This document shows, in pieces, positions 1 through 9,001 of a stretch of 64,000 nucleotides of DNA; the stretch's first letter is position 1, and each line of letters begins with the position of its first letter. Below the pieces are notes generated by a model. That model saw only the letters and a list, made by a program, of their open reading frames with translations. It was not told the DNA's origin and did no database searches. A program made the translations under genes and the position numbers. The DNA lies in the NCBI GenBank assembly GCA_913055825.1, contig CAJXKB010000006.1:1-64000 (forward strand), given 5' to 3'. The DNA comes from an uncultured Bacteroidota bacterium. Its GTDB lineage: Bacteria; Bacteroidota; Bacteroidia; Bacteroidales; F082.

Positions 1-1646
1 CAACCAATGGGTGCAGTAGGAATAAAGTCAGTCATGCCAAACGATGGCATTGAATGGGTAATTCTCATGGGCATGGTATCCAGAATATAAACAGGAGAAG
101 CATAATCTTTAAAATGCATATCGGCAGCATCCCAAATAAAAACAGAATCTAACTTAATACTGCCTCCCATATTGTTTGGATCAAGGTAAATTTTCCAAAC
201 TCCGGAAGCCGCAGCTATGGGGCGGAAAGTAGCTGTATCAAAATGATCCAGATCACCTGTCAGCATAAAATAGCCTCCATCAGGGCCATTATCTCCACTG
301 ATATAACCACCAATCAAAACACTGTCGATATTACTCGAAGTCCATTTAAACGTTAGGCTATCCCCTACATAAACTGTATCATTATCCTGAGGTTTGGTGA
401 AATGGAGTGAGCGGTTGTCTGTTACTGTAAGAGGAGCAACTTGTTTCTTAAAAGTAGTATCGTAGGCATCATACAAAACCATGCCTAAGTCTCCTGTTTC
501 GGCAGTATGGGGAATAACCAAATCATAAGCCCCGGCAGCAGCAGCAATAGCGCCATCAGAAACGAAAAATACTGCACCTATTCCCTGTGATGCAGGGTAA
601 ACACCTATAAAAAGACTATCGATATTTACCGAAGTCCATTTCAATTTTACGGTATCACCCAAGGAAAATGTATCGTTAGCTTTGGGATTGTCAAAAGATA
701 AAGAACGGGCTGCGGTAGTTGTAACACTAATTTTCTCGGGAGCGCTTTGTAGGTTTCCTGCATTGTCTTCCGCCACAAACCAGATATCTGCGGAAGTGTT
801 GGGTTGCGCACCGGTAAAATTGAAAGCAGCGGTGGTGTTGGCTTGTTTTACCTCAATGGTATCATGGTCAAGCAGTGTCACACTGCCATAATCAGCGCCG
901 GCTTTTACCTGTGCAGCTGTGGGCGCATCGGCACCGGCAGGAACAATAATAAAATAAACTTTACCCGGCTCATCAAGATTCACCAGAAAAGTACCCCGTG
1001 TATCTTCCACGCGAACAGCCTTCGGATAACCGGTAGTCCAGCTTGGAGCTTCCGTGTCAGTGCCAAAAACATGGTTTGCAGGATCCATATCGGCAACATT
1101 GGCCGGTCTGGTAATTATCCATTCCGAAGCGGTCCATGTAGCATTGGGCGCCGATATATTTCGATTTCTTTCGGCAAGGCCATCTGTGTATTCCCAAGGT
1201 TTTCCAGATCCATCTTCATCAACAACACCATAAGCATCAATTAAAGTTCCACTTCCATGTCCTCCACCTTGGTATAAAAAATAGCCATCATCACCATTTC
1301 CGTTAATTTGACCACTAGTCATATCAGCATCAAAACCATAAAGCGTGCTGAAATCGCTGTAACCGGCAATCACAAATACTGATCCGGCCTGAATAGTACC
1401 AGTTAACTCAATGTCAGAAAAACTACCACCATTCGATTGTTTTACAAGGTACCAACTTCCGGCAGAGAGATCAATATCACTGCTGGTTGGATTAAAAAGT
1501 TGAACAAACCGACCTTGATAAGTATCTTTTGGATCGGTCACTTTAGAAATGATGAGATTGCTTTGGGCATAAGAATATAATCCCATGAACAACAGCATCA
1601 TGACTACAGAAAATTTGTAATAAAGTAATTTTTTCTTCATTTTCAT
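1..1646 (-). CDS. Secreted lamin-tail-domain protein, partial (C-terminus outside window)
   Basis: An open frame reads from an ATG at 1646 (a second in-frame ATG is at 1640) to the left edge, about 548 codons with no stop. Residues 1-24 form a signal peptide (basic MKMKKK start, hydrophobic stretch, end near SYAQS). Residues about 25-150 match the lamin tail domain fold, with the typical segment GRFVQLFNPTSSDIDLS. Two similar domains of roughly 100 residues follow at about 312-410 and 411-525. They share the pattern RSL-F--P---DT---GD---KWTS-NIDS, which resembles the Ser/Thr-rich Kre9-type immunoglobulin-like domain. In Bacteroidota such proteins are usually extracellular T9SS cargo, but the C-terminal sorting domain would lie outside the window. 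The substrate or role is unknown. Confidence 0.85.
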   Translation of the reverse strand, partial: MKMKKKLLYYKFSVVMMLLFMGLYSYAQSNLIISKVTDPKDTYQGRFVQLFNPTSSDIDLSAGSWYLVKQSNGGSFSDIELTGTIQAGSVFVIAGYSDFSTLYGFDADMTSGQINGNGDDGYFLYQGGGHGSGTLIDAYGVVDEDGSGKPWEYTDGLAERNRNISAPNATWTASEWIITRPANVADMDPANHVFGTDTEAPSWTTGYPKAVRVEDTRGTFLVNLDEPGKVYFIIVPAGADAPTAAQVKAGADYGSVTLLDHDTIEVKQANTTAAFNFTGAQPNTSADIWFVAEDNAGNLQSAPEKISVTTTAARSLSFDNPKANDTFSLGDTVKLKWTSVNIDSLFIGVYPASQGIGAVFFVSDGAIAAAAGAYDLVIPHTAETGDLGMVLYDAYDTTFKKQVAPLTVTDNRSLHFTKPQDNDTVYVGDSLTFKWTSSNIDSVLIGGYISGDNGPDGGYFMLTGDLDHFDTATFRPIAAASGVWKIYLDPNNMGGSIKLDSVFIWDAADMHFKDYASPVYILDTMPMRITHSMPSFGMTDFIPTAPIG

Positions 1647-1799
1647 TTAATTTAATTGGTTAAAAAATTCATTTCATTGATTTCGAATTCTGGTTTTATG
1701 GTATAATTTGTAAAAATATAGAATTTTTTTCTTAAATACAAATTTCTGTTGAGGAAAATTTTATTCATTTATTAAACCTTTACATTCCAAAAAGCTTTC

Positions 1800-1807
1800 T
1801 ATTTTTG
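1800..1807 (+). promoter_or_regulatory. Bacteroidota -7 promoter element TATTTTTG
   Basis: This matches the TAnnTTTG element used by the Bacteroidota primary sigma factor. It lies 19 bases before the acylphosphatase ATG, so a leader of roughly 10-15 bases is expected. No clear -33 element was assigned. Confidence 0.5.
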
Positions 1808-1826
1808 TTGATAAAACGATGAAAAC

Positions 1827-2099
1827 ATGGAGAATGAAGCGGTTATCTTGCAAATTTACGGGCGCGTACAAGGCGTAGGATTTCGCTATTACGCACAAAA
1901 AAAAGCAGAAGAACTTCACCTTAAAGGTTTTGTTAAAAACCGCCCGGATGGTAGTGTTTATATTGAAGCCGAGGGAAATTCCGATAATTTGGAAGCATTC
2001 GTCCTTTGGTGCGAAATGGGTCCTTCGTGGGCCAGAGTCAGTAAAGTAGAGAAGCAGCAGATTCCATTACAGGGATACACAGGATTTGAAATTCACTGA
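1827..2099 (+). CDS. acyP: Acylphosphatase
   Basis: This 90-residue protein has the usual length for the family, which hydrolyses the carboxyl-phosphate bond of acyl phosphates in the cytoplasm. The signature GRVQGVGFRYY at residues 12-22 carries the phosphate-binding loop and the catalytic Arg20. Asn38 in the GFVKNRPDGSV segment is the second catalytic residue. An earlier ATG at 1819 is out of frame, so 1827 is the start. The gene stands alone and converges on mnmD. Confidence 0.95.
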   Translation: MENEAVILQIYGRVQGVGFRYYAQKKAEELHLKGFVKNRPDGSVYIEAEGNSDNLEAFVLWCEMGPSWARVSKVEKQQIPLQGYTGFEIH

Positions 2100-2141
2100 A
2101 CATGGACTTTTTCGGGTGTTCCCGGATGTTGAACTTCATGC

Positions 2142-2810
2142 TTATTTGACGGGAACCCTTGCCCTCAAGAACTCTCTTTTCCCCGGAGGGCCGGGCAATT
2201 TTTCAATTTGAAAACCAGCTGCCTTTAATGCTCTTTTTACCATGCCTTTGCAGGAGTAAGTCGTTAGTATTCCGCCGGTTTTCAACGACTTATAAAGTTT
2301 CAAAAAGCCTTCCTCAGTCCACATTTCAGGCTGGACTTCCGGCGAAAAAGCATCAAAATAAATAAGGTGATAATAATTTCCTTCCGGATAAAACCCTTCA
2401 AACTTTTGATGAATCCACTTAAAGTGGAAAGAAGGTGACAATTTTTGTTTTGATTCTGTAGAATAAAATCGTGGGGGCAAAACTTTGTCCATTTTCAATA
2501 AATGGGGATAGTTCAACGATTTCAATTGAATAATTTCCGGTGGAAATGCCTCCAAACCGGTATAATCAATCCGTCGCCCGTTAGCTTCAGCCCATTGCAT
2601 ACTTAATAAGGTATTCAGGCCAGTACCCAAACCAATTTCCAGAATATGAATAGTCTTCACTTCTTTGTCAATGACTTCCAGGCCGGCATCAATAAAAATA
2701 TGCTTCGACTCCTGAATGGCACCGAAGATAGAATGGTAGTGCTCACCGGATTGTTTATTAAAAAGCGTATGGGAACCATCTTGCGTTAAAACAACTTTTG
2801 ATATATTCAT
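2142..2810 (-). CDS. mnmD: tRNA 5-methylaminomethyl-2-thiouridine methyltransferase, MnmD type
   Basis: The 222-residue protein matches the stand-alone methyltransferase half of MnmC. That enzyme methylates the wobble uridine at tRNA position 34 using S-adenosylmethionine. The SAM-binding motif ILEIGLGTGLNTLL sits at about residues 55-68. The segment YFDAFSPEVQPEMW at about 152-165 is diagnostic of the family. The C-terminus carries TTYSCKGMVKRALKAAGF and GPPGKREFLRA, both usual for MnmD. The oxidase half of MnmC is absent, as in most bacteria outside the gammaproteobacteria. A TACTTTTG element ends four bases before the ATG, so the leader is very short or absent. Confidence 0.93.
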   Translation of the reverse strand: MNISKVVLTQDGSHTLFNKQSGEHYHSIFGAIQESKHIFIDAGLEVIDKEVKTIHILEIGLGTGLNTLLSMQWAEANGRRIDYTGLEAFPPEIIQLKSLNYPHLLKMDKVLPPRFYSTESKQKLSPSFHFKWIHQKFEGFYPEGNYYHLIYFDAFSPEVQPEMWTEEGFLKLYKSLKTGGILTTYSCKGMVKRALKAAGFQIEKLPGPPGKREFLRARVPVK

Positions 2811-2814
2811 TCGG

Positions 2815-2822
2815 CAAAAGTA
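2815..2822 (-). promoter_or_regulatory. Promoter element TACTTTTG for mnmD
   Basis: The minus strand reads TACTTTTG from 2822 to 2815, ending four bases before the mnmD ATG at 2810. With normal spacing transcription would begin at or next to the start codon. Confidence 0.5.
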
Positions 2823-2892
2823 AATCTTATGTCGAATTAGGTTTATTTAATAGAAATTATTCGTACTTTGCTCAAAGAAAAAACGCTTCAGT

Positions 2893-3600
2893 ATGTTAAA
2901 CAAAATACCTCTTGAAAATATTCTGTTTCTGGACATTGAAACTGTTCCGGCTTATCCGGACTTTGATGCCGTTCCCGAAAAATTTCAAAAATTATGGATA
3001 AAAAAATCAGTCCGCATACGGGCTAATGACGACCTAACTCCTGCTGAAGTATATGGACAAGCAGGCATATATGCCGAATTTGGAAAAATTGTGTGTATCT
3101 CATGTGGTTTTATGAACGGCAATGAAGTGAGGCTGAAATCATTTTATGGTGACGATGAAGCCATTCTGCTCAATGAATTTGCCGGATTATTACGCCAACA
3201 TTATAACCATCCCGAATCACTACTGTGTGGCCACAACGGCAAAGAGTTTGACTTTCCGTATATTGCACGCCGCATGCTCATCAATAGTATTGAGCTGCCC
3301 TCAATTCTTGACATTGCCGGTAAAAAACCATGGGAAATCAGGCATCTCGATACCATGGAATTATGGAAATTCGGTGATTATAAACATTATACCTCTCTTG
3401 AATTGCTTGCTGCTATTTTTGATATCCCAACACCAAAAGATGACATCGACGGCAGTGAGGTAGCCAGGGTATTTTGGCAAGACCACGATCTGGAGCGTAT
3501 TGCAAAGTATTGCCAAAAAGACGTACTTACAACCATCCAGCTTTTCCGCAGATATAAGGGGCTGCCATTGATTAAAGAGGAATTTATTGTGATTAGTTAA
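2893..3600 (+). CDS. PolB-related 3'-5' exonuclease (DEDD type)
   Basis: This 235-residue protein matches the predicted exonuclease family related to the proofreading domain of DNA polymerase B. Exo I is FLDIETVP, with Asp14 and Glu16. Exo II is in LCGHNGKEFDFPYIARRML at about residues 111-129. Exo III is YCQKDVLTTIQLFRR near 205-219. These give the four acidic metal ligands of a DEDD nuclease. No polymerase domain is present. It ends eight bases before a second, Cas4-like nuclease gene, so the two are probably co-transcribed and may act together in DNA processing. That partnership is inferred from position only. Confidence 0.85.
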   Translation: MLNKIPLENILFLDIETVPAYPDFDAVPEKFQKLWIKKSVRIRANDDLTPAEVYGQAGIYAEFGKIVCISCGFMNGNEVRLKSFYGDDEAILLNEFAGLLRQHYNHPESLLCGHNGKEFDFPYIARRMLINSIELPSILDIAGKKPWEIRHLDTMELWKFGDYKHYTSLELLAAIFDIPTPKDDIDGSEVARVFWQDHDLERIAKYCQKDVLTTIQLFRRYKGLPLIKEEFIVIS

Positions 3601-3608
3601 TAAGGTAT

Positions 3609-5057
3609 ATGGAAAAACACATTTTATCAAAATCCACCTTCATCCGGGGTGCACAGTGCCTTAAATCGCTGTATTTAAATAAAAAACGTCCATTTTTACG
3701 CGACCGTTTTAGTGATGTGCAACGTGCTAAATTTAAAAGGGGAACCGATGTTGGGGTGTTGGCGCAGCAATTGTTTCCGGGTGGTATTAATTTAAAACCC
3801 AAATCACCTTCGCAATACAGAAAGAAAGTAGCCGAAACCTCTGAAATTCTCCGTACCGAATCTTATCGTATTCTCTATGAAGCTGCATTTCAGTACGATC
3901 AGCTATTGATTTTGCTGGATATACTGGTAAAAAAACAAGGTGGTTGGGTCGCTTTTGAAGTAAAGAGCTCGCTTGGCGTAACCGAAACTTATTTGCGGGA
4001 TGCTGCCTTTCAATATTACGTAATAACCCATTCGGGTATCCGGCTCAAAGATTTTTTTCTGGTGACTATTAATCCGGATTATGTACTGGAAGGCGAGACT
4101 GACATTCAACAACTTTTTGTCCAACACAATGTAACTGAAGAAGTTAAAGACAGGCAAGATTGGGTTGGACAACAGATTAAAAAAGAGAAAGAAACGCTGG
4201 AATTACCACATTCTCCAAAAATAAACATCGGCCCCCAGTGCAAACACCCCTACCCTTGCGATTTTCAGGGCCATTGTTGGAAAAATGTACCCGGCAACAG
4301 CATTCTGTATCTTGATGCATTTCACGAAAAAGATCGCTTTGAAAAGTACTACTTAAAAAAAGATTCGCCTGAAATACAGAATATGTCGTTATGCACCGAA
4401 GCTCAGCAAATACAACTCCAATCGGCTATACAAAAAAAAATCTACCTGAATCGTGGTCAAATTAAATCCTTTTTGCAATCTATCACGACCGATTCAATCT
4501 TTCTGAGTTATTATTTTATTAATCCGGCCATACCTATACTTCAAAATACAGCGCCTTACCAGGCCATTCCCGTTGCAGCCTCATCAGGCAGAATAGATTC
4601 TTTTTCAAAAACCAAATTCTTTTTTCCGACTGACCACCCATTTGAACAATTTAAATCTTATCTGAGCAATCAACTTTTATGTTGCACTAAAATAATAGGT
4701 TACGACTTCGCACAAATTACTTCTTTTCTTTTGTCGATTCATGAAGAAAAACTACTGTCCCGGTTACAAGACCGGTTTATTGATATGAAAATGCTGTTTG
4801 ATAATCAGGCTATTTATCATTACATGCTTCGGGGAGACTATACAGCACAGCAGGTTTCGAAAGTTATTTTAAACGAATCTGTACGCGAATTAAATCCGGC
4901 TCTTTTATCGATGAACTGGCAAAAATCATTGTTTAATAAAGAAGAAAATTTTGCAGGATTAAAGGAGCAAACCGAATATTATTTGGGACAATCAGATCGG
5001 TTTAACCGGAAATTTTCAGACTTTTTGCAGAACACGCAAGAAACTCCGAAGTTCTGA
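3609..5057 (+). CDS. DUF2779-type protein with Cas4/RecB-like Fe-S nuclease domain
   Basis: The 482-residue protein has an N-terminal PD-(D/E)xK nuclease core: Asp104 in LLDILV and Glu117-x-Lys119 in AFEVKSS. Four cysteines, Cys17 near the N-terminus and Cys211, Cys217 and Cys223 after the core, match the 4Fe-4S arrangement of Cas4 and AddB nucleases. The C-terminal half (about 240-482) is the DUF2779-type region of unknown function and includes IGYDFAQITSFL near residue 360. There is no CRISPR array or other cas gene here, so this is not a CRISPR component. The gene follows a DEDD exonuclease by eight bases, which suggests a two-nuclease operon in DNA repair or recombination. Confidence 0.78.
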   Translation: MEKHILSKSTFIRGAQCLKSLYLNKKRPFLRDRFSDVQRAKFKRGTDVGVLAQQLFPGGINLKPKSPSQYRKKVAETSEILRTESYRILYEAAFQYDQLLILLDILVKKQGGWVAFEVKSSLGVTETYLRDAAFQYYVITHSGIRLKDFFLVTINPDYVLEGETDIQQLFVQHNVTEEVKDRQDWVGQQIKKEKETLELPHSPKINIGPQCKHPYPCDFQGHCWKNVPGNSILYLDAFHEKDRFEKYYLKKDSPEIQNMSLCTEAQQIQLQSAIQKKIYLNRGQIKSFLQSITTDSIFLSYYFINPAIPILQNTAPYQAIPVAASSGRIDSFSKTKFFFPTDHPFEQFKSYLSNQLLCCTKIIGYDFAQITSFLLSIHEEKLLSRLQDRFIDMKMLFDNQAIYHYMLRGDYTAQQVSKVILNESVRELNPALLSMNWQKSLFNKEENFAGLKEQTEYYLGQSDRFNRKFSDFLQNTQETPKF

Positions 5058-5098
5058 AATAAGTTATCAACAACCTCCGGATTAAACCCATCAATTAT

Positions 5099-5106
5099 TA
5101 TTTTTG
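5099..5106 (+). promoter_or_regulatory. Promoter element TATTTTTG for dnaB
   Basis: The element ends four bases before the dnaB ATG at 5111. Normal spacing would place the transcription start at the start codon itself. Confidence 0.45.
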
Positions 5107-5110
5107 ACCT

Positions 5111-6643
5111 ATGGAAAAAACCGATACCACTGCCAAAAAAACAAAATCTTTAAAACGGGCGGGATCATTGAATGACAATTATTTGGAACACGGAAAAATT
5201 CCGCCGCAGGCCGTTGATCTGGAAGAAGCCGTGCTGGGTGCCATGATGCTGGAACAGGATGCGGTTTCGGCAGTGATTGACATTCTGAAACCGGAAGTCT
5301 TTTATAAAGAGTCACATCAAAAGATATTTTCTGCTATTCTTCGGTTATTTTCAAAATCGGAACCTGTTGATATTCTCACGGTAACCAACGAACTAAAAAG
5401 TAGCGGCGAACTTGAGATAGTTGGTGGCCCGTATTACATAACCATGCTTACAAGCCGAATTGCATCGGCCTCCAATGTGGAATACCATGCCCGGATTATT
5501 CTTCAAAAACATATCCAGCGCGAACTTATTAAAATATCATCGGGAATTATTAAAGATGCTTTTGAAGACACAACAGATGTTTTCGATCTGCTCGACCGTG
5601 CCGAACAGGGATTGTTCAATGTGTCCGAATCGAATTTGCGCAGGAATTTCGCAGATATGCCATCCCTTATAAAACAGGCTATTGAAGATATTGAAAGTGC
5701 TAAAGATTCGGATTCGCACATGCGTGGGGTACCCTCGGGATATGTTGATTTAGACCGGATTACCACCGGATGGCAAAATAGCGATTTGATTATCCTTGCT
5801 GCACGTCCGGCCATGGGAAAAACTGCCTTCGCCTTGTCGATGGCCCGCAATATCGCCGTCCGGTTTAAAAAACCAGTGGCCGTATTTTCGTTGGAGATGT
5901 CGGCGGTTCAGCTTGTAACCCGTTTAATTTCGAGCGAAACTGAATTGCCGGCCAGTAAGTTAAAAAAAGGCGATTTAGCCGAATACGAATGGCAACAATT
6001 AAACTCCAAGATAAGCAACCTTGTGGATGCCAAAATATTTATCGATGACACCCCTGCCCTCTCGGTATTTGAACTGCGGGCTAAATGCCGCCGCTTAAAA
6101 CAACAACATGACATTCAAATGGTTTTTGTTGATTATCTTCAACTTATGACCGTTGGCGGTGGCGAAACACGGGGTAATCGTGAACAGGAAATCAGTGCAA
6201 TTTCACGATCGCTCAAAGCCTTGTCGAAAGAGTTGAATATTCCGGTACTTGCCCTTTCGCAGTTGAGCCGTGCAGTTGAAAGTCGCCCGGGTGGTTCCAA
6301 AAAGCCAATTCTGTCAGACTTGCGTGAATCAGGTGCCATCGAACAGGATGCTGACCTGGTACTGTTTATTTATCGTGCCGAATATTATAAATTACACGAA
6401 TTTGAAGACGGCACACCCACTGATGGCGTTGCCGAGATTATCATTGCAAAACACAGAAACGGACCGGTAGGTGAAATAAAACTGAAATTTATTGACCGCT
6501 TCGCAAAATTTGAAGATTATACGCAGCCGGGGTCTCCTTCGCAGGATTTTTCGGCTGACGATGTAAGCAACGGTTTCCGGACGCTTCCATCACGGATGAA
6601 TGACATGGATGATGGAGACGCCGGTGACGGAATACCTTTTTAA
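5111..6643 (+). CDS. dnaB: Replicative DNA helicase DnaB
   Basis: This is the hexameric 5'-3' helicase that unwinds DNA at the replication fork. It has 510 residues, slightly longer than the typical 450-480 because of a basic N-terminal extension of about 25 residues. The N-terminal collar domain (about 30-130) begins at PPQAVDLEEAVLGAMM. The RecA-like domain carries the Walker A motif AARPAMGKT (231-239), the Walker B motif VFVDYLQLM (about 338-346), and the DnaB motif LRESGAIEQDADLVLFIYR (about 404-422). No intein is present. The C-terminus is an acidic tail ending in GDGIPF, similar to the SSB-type acidic tip, which may be coincidental. Confidence 0.97.
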   Translation: MEKTDTTAKKTKSLKRAGSLNDNYLEHGKIPPQAVDLEEAVLGAMMLEQDAVSAVIDILKPEVFYKESHQKIFSAILRLFSKSEPVDILTVTNELKSSGELEIVGGPYYITMLTSRIASASNVEYHARIILQKHIQRELIKISSGIIKDAFEDTTDVFDLLDRAEQGLFNVSESNLRRNFADMPSLIKQAIEDIESAKDSDSHMRGVPSGYVDLDRITTGWQNSDLIILAARPAMGKTAFALSMARNIAVRFKKPVAVFSLEMSAVQLVTRLISSETELPASKLKKGDLAEYEWQQLNSKISNLVDAKIFIDDTPALSVFELRAKCRRLKQQHDIQMVFVDYLQLMTVGGGETRGNREQEISAISRSLKALSKELNIPVLALSQLSRAVESRPGGSKKPILSDLRESGAIEQDADLVLFIYRAEYYKLHEFEDGTPTDGVAEIIIAKHRNGPVGEIKLKFIDRFAKFEDYTQPGSPSQDFSADDVSNGFRTLPSRMNDMDDGDAGDGIPF

Positions 6644-6682
6644 TTAATTTATAACATTTATTATTTTAACAATCAGAAAATT

Positions 6683-7528
6683 ATGAAACATTTAAAACTT
6701 GCTTTAATTTTAAGTATGGCTTTTTTAATGCCTGCATTGATGAACCAGGCCCAAGCGCAAAAAAAAATCACATTAAAATACAAACTGCATCAAGGAGAAA
6801 CTTTCATGTCAACATCCAACATTAATCAGGATATTGAAATGCATGTTCAGGGACGTGTTATGACACTGAATCAAATAATTACCAACGTCCTATCAACAAA
6901 AATAACAGCTGTAAAACCAAATTCAATCCAAACAACCAATTCCATTGATGCCATGACGATGAAACAAACCGTAAACGGACAGGAATTTTATTATGACTCG
7001 TCGGACCCTACAACCTATGCAAGCGGTCGTGGAAAGCAAGTTGGCGATGCCCTGAATAAAATAATACACAAAACCTATGGCATTACCATTGATGATCTGG
7101 GCAACATTATAAATTTTGATTTAAAAAATCTCATGGGGGAAAACAATAAAATAAGCAGTAACATAAGCTCAGGGAACAATTTCATCATTTTTCCTGACCA
7201 TAAAATAAAAACCGGTGACAGTTGGGAAGCAAATATCAAACCTATGAAAGGCAGTAATATGAAGATTCATATGAAATATACGCTTAAAAAAATTGCCGGC
7301 AAAAAGGCCACCCTGGATTTGGAAGGCACCATCACGGGTAATGATGACAACGCTGCGCAAATGAACATTAGTGGCACACAAAACGGGGAAGCCATTGTTG
7401 ATATTCGTAACGGCTGGACACTTGAAACCAACCTCGATCAGGAAGTAAAAATGGAAGTTACACAAAATGGTATGACAATTCCAATGAACGTGAGCAGTAC
7501 AATCCTCAAAAAATCAAAGATGAAATAG
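6683..7528 (+). CDS. Secreted protein of unknown function (DUF6263-like)
   Basis: The 281-residue protein begins with a signal peptide (MKHLKLALILSMAFLMPA, cleavage near AQAQ), so it is exported. The mature part is beta-rich, with segments such as KYKLHQGETFMSTSNINQD and KTGDSWEANIKPMKGS. These recall DUF6263-type periplasmic proteins of Bacteroidota, but the match is from memory and tentative. No catalytic motif or cysteine is evident. It follows dnaB by 39 bases on the same strand and could be read from the dnaB promoter, though nothing links the functions. Confidence 0.7.
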   Translation: MKHLKLALILSMAFLMPALMNQAQAQKKITLKYKLHQGETFMSTSNINQDIEMHVQGRVMTLNQIITNVLSTKITAVKPNSIQTTNSIDAMTMKQTVNGQEFYYDSSDPTTYASGRGKQVGDALNKIIHKTYGITIDDLGNIINFDLKNLMGENNKISSNISSGNNFIIFPDHKIKTGDSWEANIKPMKGSNMKIHMKYTLKKIAGKKATLDLEGTITGNDDNAAQMNISGTQNGEAIVDIRNGWTLETNLDQEVKMEVTQNGMTIPMNVSSTILKKSKMK

Positions 7529-7735
7529 GGATGAAATAGGAGTTGTTCAAAGTTTGTGCAATAATGGGCCTCCAATTATTTTATTTTTATCAATATTGTC
7601 AAGTATTTCATTTACATAACAATACAAGTTAAAGGATACCGTATTTGCTCTACTTTTGAAAGTGGTAGTAAACAATCTTGAAAGTTAACGTTAAACAACT
7701 TCATAAAGAAATTATAAGAAGCCCCCTAAAGTGCT

Positions 7736-8959
7736 TCATCGTAAGGCAGCCATCAGCAAATCCAAGTCACGAAAAGGAAGCCCGAATTTATCGGCGATAT
7801 TTTTATTGGTTAAAATTCCACTAAATAAATATACACCATTTCCAAAGGCTTTGTCCTTATTGATAAGTTGTTCAACACTGCCGGCATCACCCATATGCAA
7901 CAAGAGTGTTGTCAAAAAATTACTAAGCGAATACGAGGCGGTGTGCGGGACTCGTGAAGCGATATTGGGAACACAATAATGAGTTACCCCAAATTCTTTA
8001 TAAACCGGATGTTTGTGTGAAGTAGGCTTTGAGGTTTCAAAACACCCACCCTGATCGATACTCACATCTACAATTACTGCTCCTGTCTTCATCTGACGGA
8101 CCATATCGGCCGAAACAAGACAGCTGGACTGGCCGGTTGGAGAATGCTTGGCAGCAATAACCACATCGGCTTCCCTGAGTGCTTTTTGGAGCAAAACAGG
8201 TTGTAAAATGGATGTAAAAACCCGCGCACCTAACATTTTTTGAATATAGCGCAATTTATAAATAGAATCATCAAATATTTTTACCAGGGCGCCCATGCCA
8301 ATGGCAGTTCGGGCAGCGTATTCGGCAACAGTACCGGCACCTATAACTACCACATCGGAAGGCCGGATACCGGCAAAACCTCCCAGCATCACCCCTTTTC
8401 CGTATTCGGGGCTACTCAGGTATTCCGAAGCAATCATAATAGACGCATTACCAATAATCTCACTCATGGAACGCAACAAAGGAAAAGCACCGGTTTTATC
8501 TTTGATCAATTCAAAAGCAATAGCATTGGCATTTTTCTCCATTAAATTATGAAAATAGGTTTTATCGCGACTTTGTAACGAAATAGAAGAGAATAAGATA
8601 CGGTTTCTGCCCATCATCTGTATCTCGTTTTCAGTAGGAGGTGCTATTTTTATCACAATGTCCGTTTGATATACGTCATTGGGAGTTTCTACTATATCAG
8701 CACCGGCTTCGGCATAAAGGCGGTCTTCAAAATGTGCGGCCTTTCCAGCACCTCGCTCCAGAATCACACGATGCCCGTTATTTACTAACAGGCCAACCGC
8801 ATTTGGAACCAGGGGAATCCGCCTTTCGTTGGGATCCGATTCCATGGGAATGCCTATGGAGAACTTTTTTTTCTCCTGCTTAATTTCAAGTGTTTCTTCC
8901 TGTGGTAATAAAGTGTTTTTTTCAGATAAGTTGAGGTAAGTTTTCCGTTTTTGTGCCAT
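7736..8959 (-). CDS. ald: Alanine dehydrogenase
   Basis: The 407-residue protein interconverts L-alanine and pyruvate with NAD(H). After an N-terminal extension of about 33 residues, the AlaDH/PNT N-domain begins (SIGIPMESDPNERRIPLVP). The Rossmann NAD-binding segment VVIGAGTVAEYAARTAIGMG lies at about 206-225, and the C-terminal family segment NIASRVPHTASYSLSNFL at about 334-351. Most alanine dehydrogenases have about 370 residues; the extension is the main difference. It is the last gene of porX-tsaE-ald, 42 bases after tsaE. An alanine:cation symporter lies elsewhere in the window at 46419, so alanine use is a plausible shared theme. Confidence 0.9.
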   Translation of the reverse strand: MAQKRKTYLNLSEKNTLLPQEETLEIKQEKKKFSIGIPMESDPNERRIPLVPNAVGLLVNNGHRVILERGAGKAAHFEDRLYAEAGADIVETPNDVYQTDIVIKIAPPTENEIQMMGRNRILFSSISLQSRDKTYFHNLMEKNANAIAFELIKDKTGAFPLLRSMSEIIGNASIMIASEYLSSPEYGKGVMLGGFAGIRPSDVVVIGAGTVAEYAARTAIGMGALVKIFDDSIYKLRYIQKMLGARVFTSILQPVLLQKALREADVVIAAKHSPTGQSSCLVSADMVRQMKTGAVIVDVSIDQGGCFETSKPTSHKHPVYKEFGVTHYCVPNIASRVPHTASYSLSNFLTTLLLHMGDAGSVEQLINKDKAFGNGVYLFSGILTNKNIADKFGLPFRDLDLLMAALR

Positions 8960-9001
8960 ATCTTTTGAGTACTTAGGACCTAAAAATTATTTCTTCCAAA
9001 T

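Noticed and set aside
682-1244. Two plus-strand open frames
   Set aside because: They lie opposite the lamin-tail protein, whose frame has a signal peptide and conserved domains; the plus-strand products have none.
3609-4300. Cas4-like nuclease as part of a CRISPR system
   Set aside because: No CRISPR repeats and no cas1, cas2 or effector genes occur in the window.
5041-5110. Replication origin next to dnaB
   Set aside because: No DnaA boxes or AT-rich repeat cluster were seen, and dnaA and dnaN are absent.
7651-7658. TACTTTTG promoter-like element between converging genes
   Set aside because: No plus-strand gene follows; it could serve an unannotated small RNA but nothing supports this.
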